Counted from the stretch's first letter, positions 42,485-51,371 are shown. The stretch: 64,000 bases of DNA from Flavobacterium defluvii (GCF_900129555.1 NZ_FQWC01000002.1:124001-188000), one strand, 5' to 3'. Numbers and translations: made by a program. The notes: generated from the letters alone by a model not told the origin.

Positions 42485-42907
42485 TTATTGCTGCATTTTA
42501 AAGTAGTAATCGGCAGAATGTTTTCCTCCTCCATAAAATAAGAAGAAGATGCAAAGTAAAAGAACTACTATTGCCAAAGCTAAGCTTTCAGAGTGCATAT
42601 GTCCCATAAAATTAACGAGAACTGCACCAAATAGTATTGGTAATTGAGCTGCAATTGCCCAGCGGGTAAGTAGCCCAAAAACAATCATTATGCCTCCAAT
42701 CATGTGAGCCGGCGCTATATAATGCAGAAGAAACATTCCGCCGCCAAACCTATCGATAGGAGAAATTAAATCATGTAAATACTGAACGTTTGTTACAAAC
42801 GAAATTCCTTTCATAAATAAAAACACACCCAATATAATACGCACTAAATCTACTGGTAAATAAGTATGTGCATTTGCCCACTTATTTAAGCTTTTGACAT
42901 TTTCCAT
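42485..42907 (-). CDS. DoxX family membrane protein
   Basis: A 140-residue four-helix membrane protein of the DoxX family. Conserved features are DLVRIILGVFLFMKGISFV at the N-terminus, then the APAHMIGGIMIVFGLLTRWAI helix and the glycine-rich FYGGGKHS at the C-terminus. DoxX-like proteins are linked to thiol or quinone metabolism in some organisms, but no role is established for this branch. Confidence 0.85.
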   Translation of the reverse strand: MENVKSLNKWANAHTYLPVDLVRIILGVFLFMKGISFVTNVQYLHDLISPIDRFGGGMFLLHYIAPAHMIGGIMIVFGLLTRWAIAAQLPILFGAVLVNFMGHMHSESLALAIVVLLLCIFFLFYGGGKHSADYYFKMQQ

Positions 42908-43027
42908 GATACTACGTGATTAAAAATTATATATAAAGTTACTAATTTTTAATGATATACGTAATTTAAGTGCTTGGAAATAAGTTTTTTACTATTTATT
43001 TAACACGTTTTTGGAATTTCTAAAATA

Positions 43028-44656
43028 TTAAACCTGAATTACTCCTAAATTAAATGGTTTTTGAATAGGGGCGTGGTTCGCAGCTTCAATTCCCATTGAG
43101 ATCCATTTTCTTGTATCAAGCGGATCGATAATAGCATCTGTCCATAATCTTGATGCAGCATAATATGGCGAAGTCTGCTCGTCGTATCTTGCTTTTATTT
43201 TATTGAAAAGTTCGGTTTCTTTTGTTTCATCTACTATTTCTCCTTTTGCTTTAAGCGAAGAAGCTTCGATTTGTGCTAAAACTTTTGCTGCCTGCGTTCC
43301 GCCCATTACGGCAAGTTCTGCACTTGGCCAGGCAAATATTAATCTTGGATCATATGCCTTTCCGCACATCGCATAATTTCCTGCACCATAAGAATTTCCG
43401 ACAATGACAGTAAATTTTGGTACAACAGAATTACTTACGGCATTTACCATTTTGGCACCATCTTTAATAATTCCGCCATGTTCTGATTTTGAACCAACCA
43501 TAAATCCGGTAACGTCCTGAAGAAAAACTAAAGGAATTTTCTTTTGATTACAATTGGCAATAAAACGAGTTGCTTTATCGGCGCTGTCAGAATATATAAC
43601 ACCGCCAAACTGCATTTCTCCTTTTTTGGTTTTTACCACTTTACGCTGATTGGCAACAATACCAACTGCCCAGCCGTCAATTCTGGCATAACCTGTTATC
43701 AGTGATTGCCCGTAACCGTCTTTATAAGCTTCAAATTCTGAATTATCGACCAAGCGTTTTATGATTTCCATCATATCATATTGATCGGTTCTGGCTTTTG
43801 GCAGAATTCCGTAAATATCTTTTGGATCTAAAGCAGGTTTTTGTGCTTTAATTCGGCTATAACCGGCTTTATCAAAATCACCTATTTTATCTACTATATT
43901 TTTGATTTTGTCTAAAGCATCTTTATCATCTTTAGCTTTATAATCAGTAACTCCGGAAATTTCGCAGTGTGTTGTTGCTCCTCCTAAAGTTTCATTATCA
44001 ATAGTTTCACCAATTGCGGCTTTTACTAAATAACTTCCGGCAAGAAAGATACTTCCGGTTTTATCTACAATTAAGGCTTCGTCGCTCATAATGGGTAAAT
44101 AAGCACCACCCGCCACACAACTACCCATAACGGCAGCAATTTGAGTGATTCCCATACTGCTCATTTGGGCGTTGTTTCTAAAGATTCGGCCGAAATGTTC
44201 TTTATCAGGAAAAATTTCATCCTGCATTGGCAGATAAACTCCTGCGCTGTCTACTAAATAAATGATTGGAAGTCTGTTTTCTATAGCAATTTCCTGAGCA
44301 CGCAGATTTTTTTTACCTGTAATAGGGAACCATGCACCCGCTTTTACAGTAGCGTCGTTTGCCACAACAATGCATTGTTTTCCTTTTATATATCCTATTT
44401 TAATAACAACTCCGCCAGAAGGACAGCCGCCGTGATCAGCATACATTCCTTCTCCGGCAAAACCGCCAATTTCAATATTTTCTGAGTTTTCGTCTAATAA
44501 ATAAGCGATACGTTCGCGAGCCGTCATTTTTCCTTCGGCATGAAGTTTTTCGATACGTTTTTCGCCGCCGCCTAGTTTTATTTTGGCAAATTTTTGTTTT
44601 AATTCTGAAAGTAATAGTTTATTGTGATCTTCGTTTTTATTGAAGTTTAAATCCAT
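43028..44656 (-). CDS. Acyl-CoA carboxylase beta subunit (carboxyltransferase)
   Basis: A 542-residue biotin-dependent carboxyltransferase of the methylcrotonyl-CoA/propionyl-CoA type. It has two crotonase-like domains: ARERIAYLLDENS and DSAGVYLPMQDEIFPDKEHFGRIFRNNAQMSSMG with AAVMGSCVAGGAYLPIMSDE in the first; FLQDVTGFMVGSKSEHGGIIKDGAKMVNAVSNSVVPKFTVIVGNSYGAGNYAMCG in the second. The YLPMQDE and FRNNA motifs favour methylcrotonyl-CoA carboxylase (leucine degradation). No biotin carboxylase gene is nearby, so its partner is encoded elsewhere. It is divergent from tetR, with 184 bases between. Confidence 0.92.
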   Translation of the reverse strand: MDLNFNKNEDHNKLLLSELKQKFAKIKLGGGEKRIEKLHAEGKMTARERIAYLLDENSENIEIGGFAGEGMYADHGGCPSGGVVIKIGYIKGKQCIVVANDATVKAGAWFPITGKKNLRAQEIAIENRLPIIYLVDSAGVYLPMQDEIFPDKEHFGRIFRNNAQMSSMGITQIAAVMGSCVAGGAYLPIMSDEALIVDKTGSIFLAGSYLVKAAIGETIDNETLGGATTHCEISGVTDYKAKDDKDALDKIKNIVDKIGDFDKAGYSRIKAQKPALDPKDIYGILPKARTDQYDMMEIIKRLVDNSEFEAYKDGYGQSLITGYARIDGWAVGIVANQRKVVKTKKGEMQFGGVIYSDSADKATRFIANCNQKKIPLVFLQDVTGFMVGSKSEHGGIIKDGAKMVNAVSNSVVPKFTVIVGNSYGAGNYAMCGKAYDPRLIFAWPSAELAVMGGTQAAKVLAQIEASSLKAKGEIVDETKETELFNKIKARYDEQTSPYYAASRLWTDAIIDPLDTRKWISMGIEAANHAPIQKPFNLGVIQV

Positions 44657-44821
44657 GATATAATATTGATTTTACAAAATAGTGTTGGCTAATTTACAAA
44701 ATCCATTGAAATAAACGAGTTGCTTTACGAATTAAGAAAAAAGTTTATAAATGTTTTTTCAGATTTTTCAAAACTACTTCAGGAATCACAAATCAATTAT
44801 TTTTCTTTATTTTGCTTTTTC

Positions 44822-44835
44822 ATACTAATTAGTAT
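44822..44835. promoter_or_regulatory. TetR operator, copy 1
   Basis: ATACTAATTAGTAT, a perfect 14-bp palindrome just before the tetR ATG (44841), around the expected transcript start: a possible -7 element (TATTTTG, one base short of TAnnTTTG) is at 44808-44814. The same sequence recurs at 45449-45462. This indicates autorepression. Confidence 0.75.
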
Positions 44836-44840
44836 TTTTT

Positions 44841-45431
44841 ATGTCTAAAGCTGCAAACACCCGATTAAATATTCTTCATAAAGCATTTGAATTGATTTAT
44901 ACAAAAGGCTATCAAACCACAAGCATTGATGAAATTATTGCAACAACTCAAGTTACAAAAGGTGCTTTTTATTATCATTTTAAGACCAAAGATGAAATGG
45001 GAGTTGCTATTATTGAAGAAATTCTAAAACCGACAATGCAGGAAAATTTTATAAAACCTACCAAAACTGCCCAAAATCCAGTTGAGGATTTTTATAATAT
45101 GATTTCGTATTTATTGCTTGAAGATCCTTTTTTGCAGGTAAAATACGGTTGTCCGGTTGGAAATCTTACGCAGGAAATGACACCGTGGAATAATAAGTTT
45201 AGTGAAGCTTTGGCAGAATTGGTCGATTTATGGAAAACCACGATTATAAATTCAATTGAAAATGGGAAAGAATCTGGTTTAATTCGTAAAGATGTTGTTG
45301 GCGAACAAGTGGCTTTTTTTATTTTATCGGGCTATTGGGGAATCCGGAATTTTGGAAAACTTCAAAACGATAATTCTTCGTATCTGGTTTATTTAAAAGA
45401 ACTTAAAAGTTATTTAAATGGTTTGAAATAA
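44841..45431 (+). CDS. TetR/AcrR family transcriptional regulator
   Basis: A 196-residue repressor-type regulator. The helix-turn-helix (residues about 9-55) reads NILHKAFELIYTKGYQTTSIDEIIATTQVTKGAFYYHFKTKDE; the C-terminal ligand domain includes YGCPVGNLTQEM, common in a TetR branch. It lies 184 bases from the divergent carboxylase gene and 69 bases before the 45501 gene. Its own promoter and that of the next operon share the palindrome ATACTAATTAGTAT. The ligand is unknown. Confidence 0.92.
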   Translation: MSKAANTRLNILHKAFELIYTKGYQTTSIDEIIATTQVTKGAFYYHFKTKDEMGVAIIEEILKPTMQENFIKPTKTAQNPVEDFYNMISYLLLEDPFLQVKYGCPVGNLTQEMTPWNNKFSEALAELVDLWKTTIINSIENGKESGLIRKDVVGEQVAFFILSGYWGIRNFGKLQNDNSSYLVYLKELKSYLNGLK

Positions 45432-45448
45432 AATTATTTTCTCAAAAA

Positions 45449-45462
45449 ATACTAATTAGTAT
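45449..45462. promoter_or_regulatory. TetR operator, copy 2
   Basis: A second exact copy of ATACTAATTAGTAT, upstream of the three-gene membrane operon. It ends nine bases before the -7 element at 45472-45479, overlapping the spacer and -33 region, so binding would block RNA polymerase. Confidence 0.78.
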
Positions 45463-45471
45463 GTTTTTAAA

Positions 45472-45479
45472 TATATTTG
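45472..45479 (+). promoter_or_regulatory. -7 element for the 45501 operon
   Basis: TATATTTG matches TAnnTTTG, 21 bases before the ATG at 45501. The in-frame TTG at 45477 is inside this element and rejected as start. Confidence 0.6.
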
Positions 45480-45500
45480 CATTGTCTTAATCAAAAAACA

Positions 45501-45959
45501 ATGTATCAAACTATTTTAGAAGGCCATTCTTTTATAAGATGGTTCGTATTAGTAAGCCTGTTATATTCTATTTATATTGCTTACAAGGGTTATTCTCAAA
45601 AACTTTCTTTTACCAAAAAAGATAATCTTATCCGGCACTGGACGGCTACCATTGCTCATATTCAACTTATTTTTGGGATATTGGTTTATGTCCAGAGCCC
45701 TATTGTAAAATATTTCTGGAAAAACTTTAAAGAAGCGATTCAAAATCTGGATGCTTCTTTCTTCGGAATTATTCATGTCATTTTAATGTTAACAGCAATA
45801 GTTTTTATTACAATTGGTTCGGCTTTGTCCAAAAGAAAACTTTCTGACGAACAGAAATTCAAAACCATGCTTATATGGTTTTCTATCGCTTTAATGATAA
45901 TTTTTATTGCTATTCCGTGGCCGTTTTCACCTCTTGCAAACCGACCTTATTTTAGATAA
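45501..45959 (+). CDS. Four-helix membrane protein, TetR-controlled
   Basis: A 152-residue protein with four membrane helices (about 10-30, 45-67, 89-110 and 123-142) and histidines facing in helices (EGHSFIRW, IRHWTATIAHIQL, IIHVILM) that could bind heme, as in cytochrome b561-like proteins. I do not assign a family with confidence. It is first of a three-gene operon under the predicted TetR operator and lies two bases before the DUF3817 gene. Confidence 0.8.
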   Translation: MYQTILEGHSFIRWFVLVSLLYSIYIAYKGYSQKLSFTKKDNLIRHWTATIAHIQLIFGILVYVQSPIVKYFWKNFKEAIQNLDASFFGIIHVILMLTAIVFITIGSALSKRKLSDEQKFKTMLIWFSIALMIIFIAIPWPFSPLANRPYFR

Positions 45960-45961
45960 TT

Positions 45962-46273
45962 ATGAAAAATTTACTTAGTACGAATGCCGGCAGATTACGA
46001 ATTATTGGATTTCTTGAAGGAACTTCACTTCTAATTCTGCTTTTTATTGCAATGCCCATGAAATATATTTTTGAAATGCCTTTTTTAACTAAACCTGTTG
46101 GCACAATTCACGGGGCTTTATTTCTGCTTTTTGTTTTTAATACAATAAGTGTTGGAGTAGAACAGAACTGGAAATTTAAAGACACAACATGGAAGGTGCT
46201 TTTGGCCTGTGTAATTCCGTTTGGTACTTTTTATATTGATTCTAAAATTTTAAGCAAAATTCAAAATCATTAA
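45962..46273 (+). CDS. DUF3817 family membrane protein
   Basis: A 103-residue protein with the DUF3817 pattern: RLRIIGFLEGTSLLILLFIAMPMKYIFEMP, then KPVGTIHGALFLLFVFNTISV and PFGTFYIDSKIL. Three membrane helices are predicted. The conserved histidine in GTIHG is present. Function of the family is unknown. Second gene of the TetR-controlled operon. Confidence 0.9.
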   Translation: MKNLLSTNAGRLRIIGFLEGTSLLILLFIAMPMKYIFEMPFLTKPVGTIHGALFLLFVFNTISVGVEQNWKFKDTTWKVLLACVIPFGTFYIDSKILSKIQNH

Positions 46274-46279
46274 AAACTT

Positions 46280-46486
46280 ATGGTCTTTGTATTCAAAACT
46301 AATGTTGACAGCATTTCTAAAGTCAAGAAAGCAGCGCCTAAATTGAATCAGTTATTCCCCAATTCGAAATGGAATTTTGATCTTGAAGACTGCGATAATA
46401 TTCTGCGATTTGAATGTAAAGATGACATTATCGAAAAGGTAATTTTTTTAATGAAAGTAATTGGTTTCGAATGTGAAGCTTTATAA
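46280..46486 (+). CDS. Small ferredoxin-fold-like protein without metal site
   Basis: A 68-residue soluble protein. The predicted beta-alpha-beta-beta-alpha-beta order (VFVFKTNVDS, SKVKKAAPKLNQLF, KWNFDLEDCDNILRFEC, EKVIFLMKVIGFECEAL) recalls heavy-metal-associated domains, but the MxCxxC metal site is absent. Third gene of the TetR-controlled operon, six bases after the DUF3817 gene, with a terminator directly downstream. Confidence 0.8.
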   Translation: MVFVFKTNVDSISKVKKAAPKLNQLFPNSKWNFDLEDCDNILRFECKDDIIEKVIFLMKVIGFECEAL

Positions 46487-46490
46487 AAGG

Positions 46491-46522
46491 AAAAAACCAT
46501 TCACCGCGGCGAATGGTTTTTT
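46491..46522. terminator. Bidirectional terminator
   Basis: AAAAAACCATTC (46491-46502) and GAATGGTTTTTT (46511-46522) form a perfect 12-bp stem with an 8-base loop between the convergent small gene and lpxD. Confidence 0.85.
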
Positions 46523-46543
46523 TATAAAAAAAATGTGTATGAT

Positions 46544-47542
46544 TTATTTTTTAGGACTGCAAACCATTCGTTTTAGTATCGCCCATTGTTTTAAAGCATC
46601 ACGAGCTTCAACGGCAGGATATCCCAGCATTGTTTTTCCTGCAGGAACATCTCCTGTTACGCCAGATCCTGCACCAATAACAGCTCCGTCGCCAATTGTG
46701 GTGTGATCTTTTATAGAAGCGCTTCCTCCAATAATCACTCCGTTTCCTAAAGTTACAGAACCTGCTAAACCACTGTTTCCAGCCATGATACAGAACTTTC
46801 CAAGTTTACTATTGTGTCCAATTTGTACTAAGTTATCAATTTTGCAGCCATCACCTAAAATAGTCGAACTAAATTTTCCACGGTCAACACATGTATTTGC
46901 ACCAATTTCAACTCCGTTACCAATAATCACATTACCAATTTGTGGAATTTTTATCAAACCTTTTTCAGTACAAGGACGAAAACCAAAACCATCTGCTCCA
47001 ATTGTTGCGTTTGGGTGAATGATACAATCGCTCCCGATATGGCAACGTTCACGAACTACAGTTCCTGACCAGATAATTGTGTTTTTTCCAATTGTACATT
47101 CATCAAGAATTGTAACATTTGGATAAATAATTGCATTGGCACCAATTTCTACCTTTGGTCCAATATAACAGCCAGCACCAATTTTTGCATCCTGGCCAAT
47201 TATGGCAGTTTCGTCAATAGTTGCCGTTTTGTGGATATTGTTGTGAAATACCGGAGCAGGCGGAGCAAAAAGTGCCAGAATCTGCGACATGGCTAAATCG
47301 GCATTTTTAACTTTAATAAAAGCTCGATTTTCTCCGGGCTCAATAGAAATATCTTCGTTTACAACAGCAATTGATGCATTTGATGTCGACCAGTATTTTT
47401 CATATTTTTTATTTCCTATAAAAGAAATCTCTGAAGTTGTAGCTTTTTCTAATTGTTCTGTAGCGGTAATGCTTTGTGAAGTAGTGCCGTAAATTACACC
47501 TTTAATTACTTCGTTAATTTCTTGAATTGAATAGGATCTCAT
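46544..47542 (-). CDS. lpxD: UDP-3-O-acylglucosamine N-acyltransferase
   Basis: Third step of lipid A biosynthesis: attaches a 3-hydroxyacyl chain from ACP to UDP-3-O-acyl-GlcN. The 332-residue protein has the LpxD layout: an N-terminal uridine-binding domain (about 1-100), then a left-handed beta-helix with IHKTATIDETAIIGQDAKIGAGCYIG and ANTCVDRG. The catalytic histidine is in LVQIGHNSKLG. The C-terminus (LGYPAVEARDALKQWAILKRM) is the usual helical end. The ATG at 47542 replaces an in-frame TTG two codons upstream. Confidence 0.93.
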   Translation of the reverse strand: MRSYSIQEINEVIKGVIYGTTSQSITATEQLEKATTSEISFIGNKKYEKYWSTSNASIAVVNEDISIEPGENRAFIKVKNADLAMSQILALFAPPAPVFHNNIHKTATIDETAIIGQDAKIGAGCYIGPKVEIGANAIIYPNVTILDECTIGKNTIIWSGTVVRERCHIGSDCIIHPNATIGADGFGFRPCTEKGLIKIPQIGNVIIGNGVEIGANTCVDRGKFSSTILGDGCKIDNLVQIGHNSKLGKFCIMAGNSGLAGSVTLGNGVIIGGSASIKDHTTIGDGAVIGAGSGVTGDVPAGKTMLGYPAVEARDALKQWAILKRMVCSPKK

Positions 47543-47871
47543 TGACAAATTTTATCGACTTGGGGATTAATTTTTTGTCAAATAAAATAAATTAGGTTTT
47601 AATTACCTAATAATTTTTTCGTGTTTCTTAATAAATATTTAAAATAGAAGTCTAAATATTACAAAATTAACATTTCAATTATTAAATTTTTAATTTTTTT
47701 ATAATGTGTTTGTATGTCGCTGCTATATATTTCGACAAATAATTTTAAATATTGTTCTTTAAAAATAAATTATTTAATTGTTAAGCAGTAACTTACATTT
47801 TTTTGTTAATGCCTTTTTATAGAAAGATAAAAAAAAGCGATTCTACTTTTTAAAGGAATCGCTTTTATAAT
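47543..47871. other. Gene-free AT-rich region
   Basis: About 330 bases between lpxD and msrB, very AT-rich, with no supported gene, RNA or repeat. The only clear feature is the msrB terminator at 47830-47866. Confidence 0.5.
47830..47866 (-). terminator. Terminator after msrB
   Basis: AAAAGCGATTC (47833-47843) pairs with GAATCGCTTTT (47856-47866); on the minus strand the stem is followed by a T-run. Confidence 0.75.
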
Positions 47872-48318
47872 TTATTCTTTGATTTTTGATAATGAAACGG
47901 CATTAATGCAGTAACGTAAACCTGTTGGGGGTGGTCCATCAGGAAAAACGTGTCCTAAATGCGCATCACATACATTGCATACAACCTCAACACGAACCAT
48001 TCCGTAAGATCTGTCAGCATGATAAGCAATGGCATTCTCTTTAATTGGCTGTGTAAAAGAAGGCCAGCCCGTTCCTGATTCAAATTTTTCACTTGCATCA
48101 AAAAGAACCGTTCCGCAGCATTTACATTCGTAAATTCCAGGATCGAATAAACTGCACATTTCAGAGCTGAAAGATCTTTCAGTTCCTTTTAAACGTGTTA
48201 CCTGAAATTCTTCAGGAGTAAGAAGCTGTTTCCATTCTTCTTCTGTTTTCTCAACTCTTTTTTCGGGAGCCGGATTTCCTTTATTTGTAAAATGAATTAC
48301 ATCTGCCCATTTTATCAT
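47872..48318 (-). CDS. msrB: Peptide-methionine (R)-S-oxide reductase
   Basis: Repairs oxidised methionine (R form) in proteins. The 148-residue protein has the two zinc CxxC pairs (CKCCG and CNVCDAH), the FESGTGWPSF substrate segment and GHVFPDGPPPTGLRYCINAVSL with the catalytic cysteine. No signal peptide, so it acts in the cytosol. Neighbours are unrelated. Confidence 0.96.
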   Translation of the reverse strand: MIKWADVIHFTNKGNPAPEKRVEKTEEEWKQLLTPEEFQVTRLKGTERSFSSEMCSLFDPGIYECKCCGTVLFDASEKFESGTGWPSFTQPIKENAIAYHADRSYGMVRVEVVCNVCDAHLGHVFPDGPPPTGLRYCINAVSLSKIKE

Positions 48319-48402
48319 AACTTTTTTGTTTTAAAGTTTCAAGTTCAGGTTTCAGGTTTACTGTGACCGTCAACTGAGACTGATCACTAAAAAAACAGAA
48401 TA

Positions 48403-49501
48403 CTATTCTTCCTCTTTCTGTCCCATCATCATTAGATAGGCTTTTAAGAAAGGATCAATATTTCCGTTCATAACGCCGTCGACATCACTGGTTTCGTAAC
48501 CTGTACGAACATCTTTTACTAATTTATAAGGCTGCATTACATAATTACGAATTTGCGAACCCCATTCGATTTTCATTTTTCCGGCTTCAATATCAGCACG
48601 CTGCGCTTGTTGTTTCTTTAATTCAATTTCGTATAACTGAGAACGAAGCATCTGCATGGCACGTTGTCTGTTATCTTGCTGGGATCTTGTCTCAGAACAT
48701 TGAATCTGAATTCCGGTTGGTTTGTGAACCAATTGTACTTTCGTTTCAACTTTATTTACGTTTTGTCCTCCGGCACCACTTGATCTTGAAGTTGTAATTT
48801 CAATATCAGCAGGATTAATGTCAATTTCGATGCTGTCATCTACGAGCGGATAAACATATACAGAAACGAATGATGTATGACGTTTGGCATTACTATCAAA
48901 AGGTGAAATTCTCACCAATCGATGCACACCGTTTTCACCTTTTAAATATCCAAAAGAATAATCGCCTTCGAACTCTAAAGTTACGGTTTTTATTCCGGCA
49001 ACGTCGCCTTCCTGAAAGTTAAGTTCTTTTATTTTGTAACCATAACTTTCGCCCCACATCATGTACATGCGCATCAGCATTCCTGCCCAGTCGCAGCTTT
49101 CAGTTCCGCCGGCTCCGGCCGTAATCTGAACGACAGCGCTTAAACTGTCAGCTTCATCAGAAAGCATGTTTTTGAATTCGATGTTTTCTATATGAGTCTG
49201 AGCTGCATTATATTGCTCATCCAGTTCTTCTACAGAAAGTTCACCTTCTTTATAAAAATCATAAGCAAGCTGTAATTCCTCAGTAAGAGTTGCAGCTTTG
49301 TCATAATCTTCAATCCATTTTTTTTTGTTTCGAAGATTTTTTACAATGTTTTCAGCCTCTTTTGGATTGTTCCAAAAATCAGGCGCAAAAGTTTTTTCTT
49401 CTTCGTTTGCAATTTCGATTAGCTTGGCATCAACGTCAAAGATACCTCCTCAACGCACCAAGGCGCTCCACAATACCTTTTACTTGTTCGGCTGTTGTCA
49501 T
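48403..49501 (-). CDS. prfB: Peptide chain release factor 2 with programmed +1 frameshift
   Basis: RF2 terminates translation at UGA and UAA. The gene is in two frames. The first, from the ATG at 49501, encodes 21 residues ([21 protein letters not shown]) and ends at an in-frame TGA (49438-49436). The slip site AGG AGG TAT CTT TGA C matches the classic RF2 autoregulatory element: an internal Shine-Dalgarno AGGAGG at 49450-49445, then CTT followed by TGA. A +1 shift at CTT continues into the second frame, giving 365 residues in total. SPF (LVRISPFDS), the RF2 stop-recognition tripeptide, and [12 protein letters not shown] with the catalytic GGQ are present. The shift depends on low RF2 levels. 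Confidence 0.95.
49436..49450 (-). promoter_or_regulatory. RF2 frameshift site
   Basis: Minus strand AGGAGG TAT CTT TGA. This is the only clear Shine-Dalgarno-like element acting in the window, and it stimulates a +1 slip from CTT to TTT. Confidence 0.9.
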
Positions 49502-49841
49502 AAATTAATAACTTGTTTTTAGATGTTTTTTGTTGATATTGCATTAATTTAACTTGAGAACTAATGCATAATTTTGTTGTACAAAAATAAGATTTAGTTT
49601 TTAGAATACCTTAATAAATTATCAGACTAAAAGTGCTGCATGTGTTTTTTTATTTTTTAATACGGTTATTCAAAAAAATTAGAAATCAATTTTTAAATTA
49701 TTAATGCTAGTTTTATATTATTTTTATAAATATTACGTTAATTTGGTTCTATGTAATCTCTAAGTTAAAATTTATTAAAACAAGAGATTAATAACTAACA
49801 GTAATATGTAATTTTGCTGTTCGAAATAGATATAGTTTTAT
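49502..49841. other. Gene-free region between prfB and threonine aldolase
   Basis: 340 AT-rich bases with divergent promoters: a minus-strand TATTTTTG (49582-49589) for prfB and a plus-strand TAATTTTG (49809-49816) for the aldolase gene. No gene or RNA was recognised. Confidence 0.45.
49809..49816 (+). promoter_or_regulatory. -7 element for the threonine aldolase gene
   Basis: TAATTTTG, 25 bases before the ATG at 49842. Confidence 0.5.
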
Positions 49842-50861
49842 ATGGAAATAAATTTAATTAGCGATACCATTACCAAACCATCATACGAGATGCTTCAGTA
49901 TATGTTTAATGCGCAGGTTGGCGACGACGTATACAAGCAGGATCCTACGGTTATCGAATTAGAAACAAGAGTGGCCGAATTTTTTGGTATGGAAGCTGGA
50001 CTTTTTTTTCCGTCTGGAACTATGGCAAATCAAACTGCAATTAAGCTTCATACACAACCCGGAGAACAGTTAATTGCCGACAAATATGCACACGTTTTTC
50101 ATTATGAAGGCGGCGGCGTTTCTTTTAACAGCGGCGTTTCGTGCTGTCTGCTTGACGGAGACCGCGGAATGATCAATGCAAAACAAGTTGCCGCAGCAAT
50201 AAACGATCCTGAATTTTATCACAGCCCATTAACGAGTTTAGTTTGTGTTGAAAATACAACCAATAAAGGCGGTGGAGCTTGTTATGAATTAGAAGATTTA
50301 AGAGAAATAAAAAAAGTCTGCGATGCTAATAATTTGAAATTCCATTTAGACGGAGCCAGAATCTGGAATGCATTAGTGGCAAAAAGACAAAACCCTAAAG
50401 AATTCGGAGCGATTTTCGATACCATATCCGTTTGTTTGTCAAAAGGATTGGGCGCGCCAATTGGTTCTGTTTTATTAGGAAGCAAAGCCGATATTCACAG
50501 AGCATTAAGAATAAGAAAAATATTAGGAGGTGGAATGCGTCAGGTAGGTTACCTAGCTGCTGCCGGATTATATGCTCTGGCTAACAATATCGAGCGTCTT
50601 GCCGAAGATCATCGCAGAGCAAAAGAAATAGGAGCGATTTTAAGTACAAAATCATGGATTTCTGCCGTAGAACCTGTAGAAACCAATATTTTGATCTTTT
50701 CATTGGCAGAAGGTTACAGCGATCAGCTTTTGATTGAAAAATTAAAACAAAAAAATATTTTAATAAGTTCTCTTGGGCATAATAAACTCCGAATCGTAAC
50801 GCATTTAGATTATAAAGAAGTAATGCATACGTATGTTTTGGAGATGTTTTCGAAAATTTAA
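49842..50861 (+). CDS. ltaE: Low-specificity L-threonine aldolase
   Basis: PLP enzyme that splits threonine (or allo-threonine) to glycine and acetaldehyde. The 339-residue protein has INLISDTITKPSYEMLQYM at the N-terminus and GDDVYKQDPTVIELE, and the PLP lysine is in CLSKGLGAPIGSVLLG. Length and motifs match LtaE. It ends at an octamer-repeat hairpin that separates it from the convergent ybaB gene. Confidence 0.93.
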   Translation: MEINLISDTITKPSYEMLQYMFNAQVGDDVYKQDPTVIELETRVAEFFGMEAGLFFPSGTMANQTAIKLHTQPGEQLIADKYAHVFHYEGGGVSFNSGVSCCLLDGDRGMINAKQVAAAINDPEFYHSPLTSLVCVENTTNKGGGACYELEDLREIKKVCDANNLKFHLDGARIWNALVAKRQNPKEFGAIFDTISVCLSKGLGAPIGSVLLGSKADIHRALRIRKILGGGMRQVGYLAAAGLYALANNIERLAEDHRRAKEIGAILSTKSWISAVEPVETNILIFSLAEGYSDQLLIEKLKQKNILISSLGHNKLRIVTHLDYKEVMHTYVLEMFSKI

Positions 50862-50866
50862 TTTAA

Positions 50867-51018
50867 GATACTGAGGTTCTAAGGTGCTAAGATTCTAAGT
50901 TTTTATATTTTGAAAACTTTAAAAAGAAAAAACTAAAAAGACGCACAATTGTGCGTCTTTTTATATTAAGCAAAGCAAAAGCCTTAGAATCTTAGCAGCT
51001 TAGAATCTTAGCATCTAA
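50867..51018. repeat. Octamer-unit hairpin around an internal terminator
   Basis: Left arm 50871-50899 (CTGAGGTTCTAAGGTGCTAA...) pairs with right arm about 50983-51011 with about three mismatches in 29. Both consist of 8-base units near AAGGTTCT. Inside the loop is a perfect 28-base palindrome terminator (50935-50962). The element sits between convergent genes. Confidence 0.8.
50935..50962. terminator. Bidirectional terminator inside the octamer element
   Basis: AAAAAGACGCACAA and its exact complement form a 14-bp stem ending in TTTTT on both strands. Confidence 0.85.
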
Positions 51019-51022
51019 GAAA

Positions 51023-51343
51023 TTATTTAAACAAATTATCCATTCCGGGAATAGACGGCATATCCATTCTTGCTACAGCATCAAGTTCTTTTTCGTTTAC
51101 GCTTGTTGCTCTTTCGATGGCTTTATTTAATGTTACGATTAAGTAATCTTCCAATTGTTCTTTATCTTCTAAAAGAGAATCATCCACAGAGATTGATTTT
51201 ATTTTTCTATTTGCAGTAACAGTAACTTTCAATAATCCGTCAGCGCTTTGTTCGTCAATCAAAACTGTATCAAGGCGTTTTTTTGTATCTTCAATTTTTT
51301 GCTGGGTTTCTTTAAGTTTACCCATCATTCCCATTAAATCCAT
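51023..51343 (-). CDS. YbaB/EbfC family nucleoid-associated protein
   Basis: A 106-residue DNA-binding protein of the YbaB/EbfC family: [23 protein letters not shown], then [24 protein letters not shown] and [16 protein letters not shown]. Family members form tweezer-like dimers that coat DNA. No recR or dnaX is adjacent, unlike in many bacteria. A -7 element (minus strand TAATTTTG, 51372-51379) precedes it. Confidence 0.9.
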   Translation of the reverse strand: MDLMGMMGKLKETQQKIEDTKKRLDTVLIDEQSADGLLKVTVTANRKIKSISVDDSLLEDKEQLEDYLIVTLNKAIERATSVNEKELDAVARMDMPSIPGMDNLFK

Positions 51344-51371
51344 TTTTTGTTGATTTTTAAATTATTTCATA

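Noticed and set aside
48403..49167. A 254-codon frame as a short or broken release factor
   Set aside because: The missing N-terminus is present in another frame and joined by a classic RF2 +1 frameshift site, so the gene is complete and intact.
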